Shown here one piece after another: positions 46,071 to 57,600 of a DNA stretch of 64,000 nt. A model generated the notes under the pieces. It saw only the letters and a program-made list of their open reading frames with translations. It was not told where the DNA came from and did no database searches. Every line of letters starts with the position of its first letter. The first letter of the stretch is position 1. Source of the stretch: Vombatus ursinus (lineage: Eukaryota > Chordata > Mammalia > Diprotodontia > Vombatidae); the NCBI RefSeq assembly GCF_900497805.2, contig NW_020954630.1, positions 10,114,449 through 10,178,448 of the forward strand. Direction: 5' to 3'. The translations under genes were made by a program, and so were the position numbers.

Positions 46071-47560
46071 AGTGTGGTGGCTCACAGCCCCAGAAACTAG
46101 GCATTTAAATAGCTGTCAGTCTGCCCTTGTCAGGGGGTGCCATTCACATCACTGAAACCCACAAGATCAGAACTGAGATGGTGAGCAAATGGTCATGAAG
46201 ATATGAAATCCAGAAACTGGTGACATAGAGAAGTAGCAGCCACAAAAGCAACAGAACAACAGTCAGCAGAGACCTGGGAACCAGTGAAGCAGTGCTACCG
46301 TGTCCAGTAGGGATGATGCTATGTCCATAATAAAGGGTGGAGATGATGCCCAAAGGGGGGTGATGATGCCCAGAAGAGCAACAAGGAGAAGTGTGATGGT
46401 ATCAACTGAGAATATTAGCAATCCTACATCTGGAGAAGTAGGAATTCTCCATATATACTTGTTAAATATATTGTGTTCATGTGTGTGATCCAATTACATG
46501 GTCTCTGGTGCTTCTTCATGCATGTTCCCAGGCCACATGTATTTCCCATGTATGTGATCTCCATTGGAACCTTGGATTTCCCTTGGAAATGTGTGTTTTC
46601 TCTGCATTATCCTTCACTGATAGTGTAGTAATCGATGGGAGAGTATACATCATGAGTACATGAAAGGATTTCTTGTCGCTTGATTTTCTATGCAATTCAA
46701 GTCTATGTCTTTTTAATTATTAGGTCTCTCAGCTGGCCAAAAAATGTGAAAACATTGGTGGGAGGTTGTAAGTTATGGTTTTGAGTGGGATCTATTCCCC
46801 AGAAAGTGCCTGTAACCTTTCCTGTAGGACTATATGGAAGCAGGGATGCCCCAGGTACTACATATAAATTTGATTTTATCCTAGGTCTTTGTTCTTAATC
46901 AGGCTATACTGCTGACTCACTTCCACAGGATTTTCTCTACCATGCCACAGAACCCTGGAAGCTTCCTCTACCCTGGACTACTTCTCACACTGGAAGTACC
47001 CTTCATGCCTGAGGCCTCATCTTCTGATTGACTGGTTCTTTTCAGAACCTACAACTTAAGGAGGAGGCTCAGGACAAAGAGGTCTCCAGGCAGCAGAGCT
47101 GACCTATCTCCGCTTTTTCACCTTTCCTTCTCTCCCTTTTCAGATCCCTTTTATGTGGCTGTCTTCCCTCTTTTTTTCATTCAAGATTATGGATCCCCTG
47201 AAATTCATTCTGCTTAAACTCTATGAAGGATCCTGAAAGATGATTTCACCCTTTCATCCCAGCAGCCTTTTCATACTGAAAGATCCTGCCCTCTTTGCAT
47301 CTCTTTTCTCGGATTGCTCAATTTCTCTCAAAAACCCTATTTTGAGAAAGAGCCCTGGCAAGCCATGTTTACTTCTTCATTCTTCCAGGACCTCCACTAC
47401 CTGGACTTCTTTTTCAAATAAAACTCAACCCTACCCTGCCCCCACCCCAGACAAAATTCGCTTATCCAGTAACCAGCTCCCACAAAATTCTTTCCTAGGT
47501 GACAACAAAAATAATCTGACAATCTACTCTGTTGTTAGGTGCTAATATCTGCTAAAGCTT
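46071..47560. other. Unclassified tract, possible old LTR-type sequence
   Basis: CT-rich from about 46900 to 47520 with 'tcaaataaaactcaac' (AATAAA) near 47417. Its texture recalls a decayed solo LTR, but I cannot find terminal repeats, a primer-binding site or any internal genes. At 46312-46370 the word gatgatgc occurs three times at 20-30-bp spacing. The call is weak. Confidence 0.2.
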
Positions 47561-47757
47561 TAATTTAATTGCCTTTCCAAATTAGATATTCAAAATGTCT
47601 TCATGACTAAAAAATAATGGTGGGAATTGCAGGCACTGTGAAAGACTGGTAAAGGAGATGCTTTGTGACTGCTGGACCTTTTCAAAGACATTGACTCACA
47701 CCACTTCAACAGCTGTGTACCCTTTGCAGAGAGTACCTATATCAGTCACCTGTGATT

Positions 47758-47990
47758 ATTAACCATGAAGATGAAAATGACAACAACAATGATGATGACA
47801 TGACATCTTTTTAGCCCTTTAATGTTTACATTACATAAATCTCTACAACAACTCTGTGATGTAGGTACTGATATTGTCTCAATTTTTATAAATGAGGAAA
47901 CTGAGGTTCAGAGAGGTTAAATAGTTTGCCCAGGGACACATAACTAGTAATAACTGAAGTGAGATTTAAACACAAGTCCAGCGCTCTGTT
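47758..47990 (-). repeat. MIR-type SINE, antisense
   Basis: 'ctctacaacaactctgtgat', 'aaatgaggaaactgaggttc', 'gtttgcccagggacacataa' and 'acacaagtccagcgctc'. Confidence 0.85.
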
Positions 47991-48329
47991 GTGTGAAAAG
48001 GTACAAATCCTGTACTCATTCTATTTACCTTCTATTTAACAGTTATGCATTCCTGTCTTAAATTCAACTTTTCTACTTGTTTCCTTTTGCAGGTATTCAC
48101 TTTTCTCAGCCTTTGGCTTTCCCAACAGACATAAGGAGGGCATGTACCATTTTACCCTGTAATCCTGACCTCCCCTACCCATTTCTTATGGATGTCTGGG
48201 ATGAGAACATAACTAGGGAGTGATAAAAGAGTGAGGAAGCCACAAGGCCAGGGTATATATTTTCTTTCACCTTGCAGTAACTAGCATCCATAGAAAAAAA
48301 AAAAGAAGCATCTAGCTATGTTGCCTAGG
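47991..48329. other. Unassigned sequence
   Basis: Nothing recognised; a short A-rich run ends it. Confidence 0.45.
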
Positions 48330-48337
48330 CCCTAAGG

Positions 48338-48581
48338 CAGACATGGGGAACCTGCAGCCTGGGGGCCACATGTGGCCTTCTAGGTCCTCAGGTATGACCT
48401 TTTGACTGAATCCAAACTTCACAGAACAAATCCTTTTTATGAAAGGGATCATATATTAAGGGGATTATATAATAAATTAATAAAAGGACTTGTTCTGTGA
48501 AGTTTGGATTCAGTCAAAGGGTCATACTTGAGGACCTAGAGGGCCACATGTGGCCCCCAGGCTGCAGGTTCCCCACCCCTT
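48338..48581. mobile_element. Palindromic (foldback) hAT MITE with exact 8-bp target duplication
   Basis: ccctaagg flanks the element at 48330-48337 and 48582-48589. Arms 48338-48439 and 48481-48581 are inverted copies about 92% identical by eye, with a loop of about 41 bp. Terminal motif 'ggggaacctgcagcctgggg' is of the CAGGGGTGGGGAACC hAT type. Not coding. RNA across it would form a hairpin of about 100 bp. Confidence 0.93.
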
Positions 48582-48689
48582 CCCTAAGGTGTATAAACAC
48601 CTTTCACTTGATATGAGATCTTTAAATCATTGCATTTGAAGGAGTAGTCCTGCTTACCAGGCAAATTCCTGATTTTTTATCTATGAGAT

Positions 48690-48955
48690 TCACTGTTTCC
48701 AGTAGCTAGGTGGTACAGTGGATACAGTATCTGCCTAGTCAGGAAAACTTCTTTTCCTGAATTAAAATCCAGCCTCAGACACTTACTAATTTTACTCTGG
48801 GCAAGGCACTTAACCCTGTTGGCCTCAGTTTCCTCTTCATAAAATAAGCAGGAGAAGGAGGTGCCAAACCATTGCAGTATCTTTGCCAAGAAAACCCTAA
48901 GAGAAGTAATGAAGTGTTGGACATGATTGAAAAGCAACAGAGCAACAACAAGCTT
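48690..48955 (+). repeat. Mar1-type SINE
   Basis: 'agctaggtggtacagtggat', 'aaaatccagcctcagacact', 'ggcctcagtttcctcttcat' and RTE-type tail 'ccattgcagtatctttgcca', 'agaaaaccctaagag', ending in CAACAA. Confidence 0.88.
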
Positions 48956-50584
48956 CTAGTAAACTGAAGTCTAGAGTCCAGTGTGATACATGGCTATTTG
49001 GGTCACTGGTCTGGAGTTTTCAGTGGAGACTCCTTGCCCTTCATTCAAGACTGGTAATCTATGCTCATTTTTTTATGTCTTATTATGTCTTATTTATATG
49101 TCTTAAATAAATCTCACTTTATAATTGTAGTACTATATAAGTCACTTCTTGTACTGCTTAATTCAAATCTGTGCACTGATTGGCTTGTCCATTGAGGAAA
49201 TACCCTGCTCACCTTCCCTTACATAAATTTAAGGCTCAACCTGTCAAGGGGTTGGATGCAGCTGCTTTATAGAAAGAATGCTTTGGTCATCTCTACTACA
49301 TTCCCACACTCCAAGCTCAATGATAGAAGAGAAGTAGAACAATCCAATGCTGATCCAGCAGGTAGGACAATCTTTTCCCTTTCTGGCCTGATGGCCAGGA
49401 GACATGGGCTTCTCATTCAAAGTCTAACGTGAATAAATCAGAAAGCCTATTGAAATTAAGTAAACTCTGCTTTTCCATTCTGTTATCCTTTTATTGGGTT
49501 GCCATGGAAATTTATATTTGTGGGAGAACTTAGAGGATATTTGCTTTACACAAACACTGGTATTCTTACAGCTGAGTGATAGGTAGAGTAAAAGCTGGAA
49601 GAAGGGGTCGATCAGTGTGGGGAAATGTTACTACAAAGCTGAGTTAGCCTCTCTTCATCTCCTCCTCTTTGTGTCTTACCAGTTGGATTTTGCTTTCCTG
49701 ATAGAGCCTTGTTTATTTTAAGGTAAGGCAAATAAAGCTGCATTGAATGCTGTAGAATTGATTTTTCCAGGGGCTACCCTCTATTTAGATCTAAAAGCAC
49801 TTCCACTTGCCTTTTAAGAAAATTAAAGCAAATGGAGGGATCACTTATATACAAATTAGAATAAATTAAGAATTAAAATAAATGATTACCGAGTTATAAT
49901 TATCATCCTTTTCCAAAAGACTAGATTTTCAACAGATCATAATAGAATAGGAAATAGCAAATGAAAACAGGAGGCAGCTTTCCTAGTATTAAAGCAGTAA
50001 CCTAAGTATCTTAATGTCAGTGTAATGTCTAGTCAAATTTTCATCACGAAATAAAAATAATTTTAATTTGAACTCTTAAGCATAAACATTTCACTTGACA
50101 ACTACTGGGCATAATCAGTGACCAACAAAAAGGCTTTCAGCTATGCCTTTGCCATTGATGCTAAATGGTAATATACTCACATAAATCTCTGGCCTGACAA
50201 CATGCCCCCAAGTGCTGAAACAGCGATGAAGAGAAAAAACTGGTGCTGAGCAAAAACAACCCCTATAAAGAATACTAAACTATGTCCATAAAGTACACTC
50301 AGCAAATAGGCCAAGACACAGAGTACTGTCTACAAGAATTCCCCTGAGAGTTACAGCTCCACATTTTTCTTAGGCCCTGGCTCAGACCAACTCTTGAAAA
50401 ATAACCACTTTTAGTCATAGCATTGCAATATGGCATAATCACTTCTTTTTGCCTATTATGGTACCTCCTCTTTAGATGGCTTCTCTATCACAATTACCCT
50501 TTTACAACACTGAAGAGGGTGATACAAAAAAAGTCCTTCTCCATTCTTTCATCATGGCCTCAGGTAGACCTAGGGCTCTCAAGC
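48956..50584. other. Unassigned sequence
   Basis: No gene or named repeat; the frames present are 68 codons or shorter. Confidence 0.45.
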
Positions 50585-50786
50585 CAGGAGTTCTCAACCT
50601 TTTTGTATCATGGAGCCCTTGGTCAATAAGCTGGTCAAGCCAATGATTTCCTTCTCAGAATGACATTGAACAACAACAACAACAACCTGGGATTACCAGA
50701 GAAATCAATACTGAAATAGTTGTCAAGAAAATTTTTTAAAAAAACCACCAACAACCAGTTCACAGTTCCTAGATTAGGAACCCCTG
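50585..50786. repeat. hAT Charlie-like MITE relic
   Basis: Ends 'caggagttctcaaccttttt' and 'gattaggaacccctg' are the inverted repeats of the CAGGGGTTCTTAACC family. The interior has 'tcatggagcccttgg' and 'cttctcagaatgacattgaa'. A (CAA)n has grown inside (about 50668-50685). No target duplication is visible. Confidence 0.78.
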
Positions 50787-51004
50787 GTTTAGAGGCTGTG
50801 CTAATGAAGTACGAGTTTTGGAAGGGAAAGTTTCAGATAAAGGTCTGTGATGGACACAGTCTATAAACCAATGACCACTAAGAGCTTCATCATCATAAAG
50901 TTAGTCAGTAGGAGAAGAAATACTTTCTGGCCACAGCATGTCTAGAATACCTTTTTATAAAGGTGGGAAAGGGTTGTATTCCATCTTCCCTTTGACATGT
51001 GCTT

Positions 51005-51122
51005 TTGTGTGTGTGACTTTGAGCAAGCCACTTGGTTTTCCTGATGCATAGGTTTCTTATCAGTAAAAGCAGAAGGCTGGATGACGTGGCTTCTGATTTT
51101 CTTTCCACTTCTACATGCATCT
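51005..51122 (+). repeat. MIR3-type SINE, 3' part
   Basis: 'gtgtgactttgagcaagcca', 'tatcagtaaaagcagaaggc' and 'tggatgacgtggcttctgat'. Confidence 0.68.
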
Positions 51123-51124
51123 TC

Positions 51125-51318
51125 CCATGTGGTATAGTAGCAATAAGCCTAGATTTGGAGTTAGAAGAACTGGGTTCAAATAGTGAATCTATTACTTGAT
51201 ACCTAGGTCACCTTGAGAAAGTCTCCTACCCTTAATTTCCTCATCTATAACAGGAAGGGGTTGAACAAGATGACCTCTGAAGTCCCTTTCAGCTTTGATC
51301 CTATGAGTTGCATGATTT
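51125..51318 (+). repeat. MIR3-type SINE, full length
   Basis: 'catgtggtatagtagcaata', 'tttggagttagaagaactgg' and 'gatgacctctgaagtccctt', 'tcagctttgatcctatga'. Confidence 0.85.
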
Positions 51319-52429
51319 CATTTATTTCCAAGCACAATAAATCCTAACATCTTTCATGAATTAGGCTTCAAATGTAGATTTTGCCTTTTGTATATCTAGT
51401 CACATGAAAGAGCATCAGTTTGAATACTACTGCTTCCATATCTACCATAACATTTAATTTACCCATAATTCCCTAATCTCCCAGGGCAAGCTGTTCATGC
51501 ATCTCTACACAGGTAACCCTGTAAACTATGACAAATGAAATTACTTTATATTATTGGCTCATTTATGCTCAGTGTAAAGCCATGATGAAAACTGGCTTTC
51601 ACAACTTCTAATTACAAAAACATTGGCTACCTGAATCTTCTCCAGCTGAGCAGATTAGCATAGATCTTATATGCTGACAGCTTTGACCTTCACTCCAGCA
51701 AACACTTGTCAAAATGCCAAAAGTAATTACCTGGTTGTTTAGGAAGAAGTAATGGGGTGTATCTATCTACCTTTTCTTGTTACTGATCTAAAACATCTAT
51801 GAAACTGTAGCCATTAGGCATCTGCTGCTCTTTGGCATGCGAAACTTCCCCCTCATTTCTTATTAATGTTTTAATACGTATTAGCCATATAGCAACACCT
51901 CAGGCAGACATCTCACCTCTGGGCCAGAATGGATGCTCACTCTCTCATCTTAATAGCAAACAGCTTTCTTGTCACATGATCACTATGATGGCACAGGAGG
52001 AGCAAAGAAGGAATAGCACAATCTAGCAAGTAAGACATCTAATCAAGAAAGCATTAAATACAAACTTTAAGAAGGGCCTTAATTTCTTAAGAGCATAGAG
52101 ATACAGGGAAGAGGTGGAGTTGGTAGGCTAGACCTGATTGTTTATAAGTACGTCTTTACATTGCTCTCACAGTTATCTGCAGAAATAGAGAGGTCAAGGA
52201 CCTGTAACCCATCAACTAAAAGAAAAGATACCACCAGGTGAAGTTAGGAATTTAAATTCTCCAGTGATTGTATTCTATACTTTGGTACTGATATGCCAAC
52301 ATTATTTTAGCCTGTGGGCTTTGAACCTTGTTGATTCAAAACCACCCCCTATATGATACATTTCCTGTTCCCTCAAGCTGCAAACAGCGCCCCCCCCCAA
52401 ATTACCTTGTATATATTTTCCACGTTGGC
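51319..52429. other. Repeat-poor sequence with a possible conserved core
   Basis: No gene. Within it 51540-51740 holds two TAATTA homeodomain cores ('tctaattacaaa', 'agtaattacc'), 'cagctgagcagattagcat' and 'agctttgacctt'. This texture is seen in conserved enhancers; unproven here. Confidence 0.35.
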
Positions 52430-52565
52430 CATGAGACCCCAAGCATATCACTTAAGCTCTCTGTACTCTAGGCAAATCTCTAAGAAAAAGTTGCAGAGAA
52501 GATGTTGATTTGTATTAGCAGAGGGAGCTTCTTCATCCATGGTTCCCTACATTTAAGAAACCACA
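52430..52565 (+). repeat. tRNA-type SINE with 'gcagagggag' tail
   Basis: 'agcatatcacttaagctctc', 'aggcaaatctctaag', 'gttgcagagaagatgttgat' and 'gtattagcagagggagcttc'. The same tail style occurs at 61380-61462, so this is a separate SINE subfamily. Confidence 0.6.
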
Positions 52566-52604
52566 GGACTAGTCTCTACCTTATTTGTATACTTGTTATA
52601 TTAC

Positions 52605-52680
52605 AGAACAGTAAGTAAGCTCCTTGAGGGCAGGGACAATTACATTGGTATCTTTGTATCCCAAGTCCTTTCTCTTGTTA
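52605..52680 (+). repeat. L2 3' end fragment
   Basis: 'gtaagctccttgagggcagg' with 'tatctttgtatcccaagtcc'. Confidence 0.75.
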
Positions 52681-52819
52681 ATTGCTCATTTTACATTTTT
52701 ATTCAACTTGTACTCTGTTATAGACATAGCAATATTTATGGATTATTTAGAAGGCCAAAATATCAATACATTTTCATGAAAAGGAAGAGGGAAGTAGTGT
52801 ATAATAATTGTTGTTGTTG

Positions 52820-52942
52820 TTTTGTAAAGCACTAGTTTGGGAGTAAGGAGGTTGGGGATAGAATCCCAGACTTCCCATCAATTAACTGTTTGATCTCAGA
52901 CACATCACTTCATCTTATCTTCATTCTCTTTATCTGTAACCT
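52820..52942 (+). repeat. MIR-type SINE, 5' part
   Basis: Preceded by (TTG)n; 'gcactagtttgggagtaagg' and 'ctcagacacatcacttcatc'. Confidence 0.65.
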
Positions 52943-52949
52943 ACTTGGG

Positions 52950-53165
52950 TCATGTTTAGGGTAGGGATCCTTCATTTTATTTTGGTTTCTGGTATGTATC
53001 CTGAACCCCTTTGGAAGTTTAGTGAAGTCCATGGATCACTCATCAGAAGAACATTTTTAAATGTACAAAAGATAAAATACATAAGATTAAAAATTAATTA
53101 TATTGAAATACAGTTACTGAAGTTTTTTTTTAAGTTCATGGACCTTAGGTTAAGAACTCCTCCTC
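52950..53165. repeat. hAT Charlie-like MITE relic
   Basis: 'gggatccttcattttatttt' and 'cctgaacccctttggaagtt' at one end, 'ttcatggaccttaggttaag', 'aactcc' at the other. Same family as 50585-50786, with decayed ends. Confidence 0.72.
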
Positions 53166-54639
53166 TAAGTGCTCTACTAATTGTAATTATATTCTATAAG
53201 TCCTAGATTTTCTGATCTAATGTGTCTTTTTTCCTCTCTAACTGCAAGCAAGACTGGTTGACTTGGAAGTATGTGGAAGGGAATGTATTAAACTCTGAAT
53301 GAAATTAGATTCCTGAATTTCATCTTGAAGACAGAAAAATCCTACTCCCCCCACAAACGATAACAGGTTGTGGCCAGAAGTGGACTGCAAGTTTTTCAGT
53401 GGCCAGGGCCACATCTTGTCACCTAGGGTAGATACTACAGACATGTTATTAAATCAAGCAAAAATGGAACATTTCAACCAATCTCCCTGCATGACATGTG
53501 TTCAGGCTTCACTGCCTCCCTCTGCAGAAAAATGTGGCAAGCGAGTTCACGTCATTTGAGGCAAACCCTAAGGTTGGATTTCTCCATATTTCAAAAGCTT
53601 GATATTTTAGATTTGTAGTTTTCATTTTTTCCTTTATTTTTAATCAATAAGAGGATTGAGGAAAAGGAAAGGAAAGGACTAGGTACAGCACCTCAAAATG
53701 GCATTTTCTTATCAGGAAGAACTTTCTGCTCATAACCACCCCAATGCTTTCAAAGACTGCTGACTTCTCAGTCTGGAGACTGTGTACATTCCTTTTGATA
53801 AAGTACAAAGTAAAGGCTGGTTTGCTTTTCATGCACTCCCCTTTTGAAACCTATAATCAATCAGTTCAGTCCAATAAAGAACAAAATGTACCATCCTTTC
53901 CGAAGGAATAATCAGCATAGAATTCAGACTAGTCAGAATCACAAAAGTAATCGATTTTTTTTAAATTGCCCATTTAGAATTCCTCTTCACTTGTCAAGCT
54001 CCCCCCAATACACACAGTTGTAACAATAAATAACCACACTATTCATTGAGACCAGAACTTCATTCACGCAGAATTCTGTGTTCCATTATGGTGGCTCTTT
54101 CATATCCAATTCAAATTCAAATAATCTCCCCTCTTCTCCCTTCAGCTTTCTTTGCTTCTTGTCACGTGTTTTCTCCCCCAGTTTTTTGGTTCAAGTGTCT
54201 GGAATGTCTAATGAATGTTTATTTCAGTCTGGGTCAATTTTTCATGTCTTGCATATGTGGACAAAATTGTGACTCAATAGCTTTTTCCTATTTGTGTTTC
54301 AGTTATTTCTCTCAAAAAATAGGCAATGCTTTAGCCCTGAGGATGTTATCATTTGTGCATCTACTTAACAAAATGATGCATCCTAGTCAAGAGTGTTGAA
54401 AAACTTTGAAAGGTTCCACCAATTTTTATCAGCCTTAAGTCAGGTACCTAAAGGTTGCATAAAATGCCTACATATGAAGAATCCCACATGTCTTAAGATG
54501 TTAGGGACAAGTGAATAATTTTTACTTTTGTTTTTTAAGCAATTGTCTCCACTCCATGAAGAGTGAATTTGCAGTGCAGGTAAGATGCCTCCTTACAGCT
54601 ACAGGAGAGTTACAAGCAGCCTCTGGGATGCTATTGCTA
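53166..54639. other. Unassigned, repeat-poor sequence
   Basis: A 117-codon plus frame (54046-54399) overlaps a 64-codon frame; neither shows a domain. No named repeat. Confidence 0.45.
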
Positions 54640-54672
54640 TGCCCATTTCATAGATAAGAAAACTGGAGTCCT

Positions 54673-55450
54673 GGAGGGGTGGAGCCAAGATGGCAGAGTG
54701 AAAGCAGTGACTTGCTTGAGCTTTCCCCCAAACCCCTCCAAATACCTGTAAAACATGACTCTAAACAAATTCTAAAGCAGCAGAACCCACAAAAAGACAG
54801 AGTAAAACAAATTTCCAGCCCAAGACAACCTGGATGGTTGATCTGAAAGGAATATCATGTGTGGTGGGGGAAGGAGCACAGTTTGGCGTGGGCACACAGG
54901 CCACAGTGACCCTGGAGCAGGCCTCAGAGGACTGAATCGGGGGAAGCTGTGGCGGTTTCCAGACTTCTCAGCCCATGAGCGCCAAAGACAACTTAGAAGG
55001 TCAGTGGGAAAAGTCTGTGAGAGAAGGAGTTAGGTCTCAGCTGCAGGTCCCAAGCATGGCCTCTGGGGCAAGCATCTGCCTCCTGAGCTCCCGGCCCATA
55101 GACTGAGGGGGAATCCAGTGGCTGATCAGAGGGGGATTTCAGGGATCTCTCTGCCAGTGCTGAGGCAGGAATCTCTTGCTTTGCCTGTACTTGGATCTGG
55201 GTCACAGTTCTGAGGGGTGGTCCTGGGTTGAGGAGGAGTACTGGCCTGGTGGAGCTTGTTGTGGCTATGGAGAGGAAACAGCCCACCCCTTATCATACCA
55301 CCTTGTAAGAATTGAAAATTTACAGGTCCCTAGAAGTATCTCTGAAAACAGCTGTACAAACCCCTGAAGCTTGGGACAGTACATTCTCCACATTAGAAGC
55401 AGACTTTTACCTTAACAAAGAGTTTAAAACTCAAGTAATTGACTGTGATC
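54673..55450 (+). promoter_or_regulatory. HAL1 5' UTR / internal promoter region
   Basis: GC-richer than the flanks and largely stop-rich in the sense direction. The YY1-like site about 14 bp from the start matches the known position in L1 promoters, where it fixes transcription initiation. Antisense and sense short frames inside it (54993-55367) are incidental. Confidence 0.55.
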
Positions 55451-56521
55451 ATGAGTAAACAGCGCAAAAAGAGTCAGACTATATTACCTTACTTTGGTGA
55501 CAAAGAAGATCAAAACATACAACCAGAAGAAGAAAACAAAGTCAAAGCTCCTACATCCAAAGCCTCCAAGAAAAATGTGAATCAGTCCCAAGCCTTGGAA
55601 GAACTCAAAAGTGATTTTGAGAAGCAAGTTAGAGGAAGTAGAGGAAAAGCTGGGAAGAGAAATGAGAGTGATGCAAGAAAATCATGAAAAACAAGTCAAC
55701 AGCTTGCTAAAGGAGATCCAAAAAAAATACTGAAGAAAATAACACCTTAAAAAATAGCCTAACCCAAATGGCAAAAGAGGTCCAAAAAGCCAATGAGAAG
55801 AATGGCCTAAAAAGCAAAACTGGACAAATGGAAAAGGAAGTCCAAAAGATTACTGAAGAAAATACTTCCTTAAAAATTAGAATAGAGCAATTGGAAGCTA
55901 GTGACTTTATGAGAAATCAAGACACTGTAAAACACATCCAAAAGAATGAAAAATTAGAAAACAATGTGAAATATCTATTTGGAAAAACAACTGACCTGGA
56001 AAATAGATCCAGGAGAGAGAATTTAAAATTATTGGACTATCTGAAAGCCATAATCAAAAAAAAGAGCCTAGACATCATCTTTCAAGGAAAACTGCCCTGA
56101 TATTCTAGAACCAGAGGGCAAAATAGAAATTGAAAGAATCCACCGATCTCCTACTGAAAGAGATCCCCAAAGGAAAACTTCTAGGAATATTGTAGCCAAA
56201 TTCCAGAGTTCCCAGGTCAAGGAAAAAATATTACAAGCAGCCAGAAAGAAACAATTCAGGTATTGTGGAAACACAATCAGGATAACACAGGATTTAGCAG
56301 CTTCTACATTAAGGGACCACAGGGCATGGAATATAATATTCCAGAGGGCAAAGGAGATAGGATTACAACCAAGAATCACCTACCCAGTAAGACTGAGTAT
56401 AATCCTTCAGGGGAAAAAATGGTCATTCAGTGACATAGAAGACTTTCAAGCATTCCTGATGAAAAGACCGGAGTTGAATAGAAAATTTGACTTTCAAATA
56501 CAAGACTCAAGTGGAACATGA
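55451..56521 (+). pseudogene. HAL1/L1 ORF1p relic (RNA-binding chaperone)
   Basis: ORF1p of L1-type elements is a trimeric nucleic-acid chaperone that packages its own RNA. The start is ATG at 55451 (MSKQRKKSQTILPYFGDKED); an upstream in-frame TTG at 55439 is not a plausible eukaryotic start. The order is a basic N-terminus, a long coiled-coil with MAKEVQKAN and MEKEVQKIT heptads, an RRM beginning TDLENRSRREN, and a C-terminal domain with IERIHRSP, LQAARKKQFRY, STLRDHRAWN, PRITYPVRLS and QAFLMKRPELNRKFDF, ending at TGA 56519-56521. About 356 codons, the usual size. Two single-base insertions in the coiled-coil and a deletion of about 11 bases in the RRM break the frame; the last 144 codons are open. 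Confidence 0.9.
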
Positions 56522-56654
56522 AGAGGTAAACAGGAAAGAGAAATCATAACAGACTTATTAAGGGTGAACTGTTTATATTCCTGCATGGAAAGATGATATT
56601 TGTAACTCATGAGACCTTTGTGAGTATTAGGGTAGTTGGAGGGAAAAAATTAAA

Positions 56655-56765
56655 TATATATAATCTATCTATCTATCTATATATATATAGATATATCTCT
56701 ATATATAGATATATATATAGATATGTAGATAGATATAGATAGAGATAGAGAAATAGATAGAGGAC
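56655..56765. repeat. (TATC)/(TATA)/(GATA) microsatellite in HAL1 3' UTR
   Basis: 'atctatctatctatctatat' runs into TATATAGA words and then GATAGATA words, partly self-complementary. Confidence 0.93.
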
Positions 56766-56984
56766 ACAGGGTGAGTTGAAGATGAAGGGGTCATATCTGG
56801 AGAATAAAATTAAAGGGTGAGAGAGGATTATACTAGGAGAAAGAGAAAGGGAGAGGTAGAACGGGGTAAATTATCTCACAAAAAAAACAGAAAAGAAAAG
56901 TCTTTACAGTGGAGGGGAAACAGGAAGGTGAGAGGGAATGAGTGAATCTTATTCTCCTAGGATTTGACTTAAGGAGAGAATAAC

Positions 56985-57600
56985 ATACACACTCAATTGG
57001 GTATGGAAATCTGTCTTACCCTACAAGAAACTAGAGGGGGAAGGGGACAAAAGAGTAGGGGGATGATAGAGAGGAGGGCAGACTGGGAAAGGGAATAATC
57101 AGAAGCAAATAATTCTGAGGAGGGACAGGATGAAAAGAAAGAATAGAATAAATGGTGGGGCAGGATAGGATTAAGGGAAATAGAGTTAGTTTTTCACAGC
57201 GTGTCTGCTATGGAAGTGTTTTGTATAACTGCACATGTATAACCTATATTGAGTTGCTTGTATTTTCAATGAGGGTGGGTGGGGAAGGGGGAAGGGAGAA
57301 AATTTGGAACCCAAAGTTTTAAAAACACATGTTTAAAAAAATGTTTTCACATGCCACTGGGAAATGAGAAATACAGGAAATGGGGTACAGAAATCCATCC
57401 TGCCCTACAGGAAAATTGAAGGGGAAGGGGATAAGAGAAGAGGGGGAGAGATAGAAGGGAAGGCAGACTAGGGGAAGGGATATTTAGAATGCATGCCCTC
57501 TTGGGGTGGGGGGAGGGGCGAGATGGGGTGAAAATTTCGAACTCAAAATCTTGTGAAAGTAAATGTTGAAAACTAAAAATAAATAAATGTATCAAAAAAT
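56985..57600 (+). repeat. Tandemly doubled HAL1 3' UTR module with G-rich tracts
   Basis: Module 1 (about 57001-57330) and module 2 (about 57380-57560) share the order 'ctaccctacaagaaa'-like, 'ggggaaggggayaa', 'gaggagggcagact', a G-rich run (57273-57297; 57503-57528), 'gaaaatttsgaactcaaa'. The second G run has four or more G-tracts and could fold as a G-quadruplex, as is known for L1 3' UTRs. Confidence 0.75.

Noticed and set aside
46312-46370. gatgatgc triplet occurrence as a minisatellite or operator array
   Set aside because: Only three short copies at unequal spacing; could be chance.
47240-47545. 101-codon plus frame
   Set aside because: CT-rich composition (Ser/Pro/Leu) within an unclassified repeat-like tract.
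54046-54399. 117-codon plus frame
   Set aside because: No family resemblance; overlaps another frame and lies in ordinary AT/CT-rich DNA.
55439-55450. Upstream TTG as the start of HAL1 ORF1
   Set aside because: Not a plausible eukaryotic start; the ATG at 55451 begins the conserved MSKQ... N-terminus.
56068-56379. 103-codon minus frame inside HAL1
   Set aside because: Shadow of the sense ORF1 C-terminal domain.
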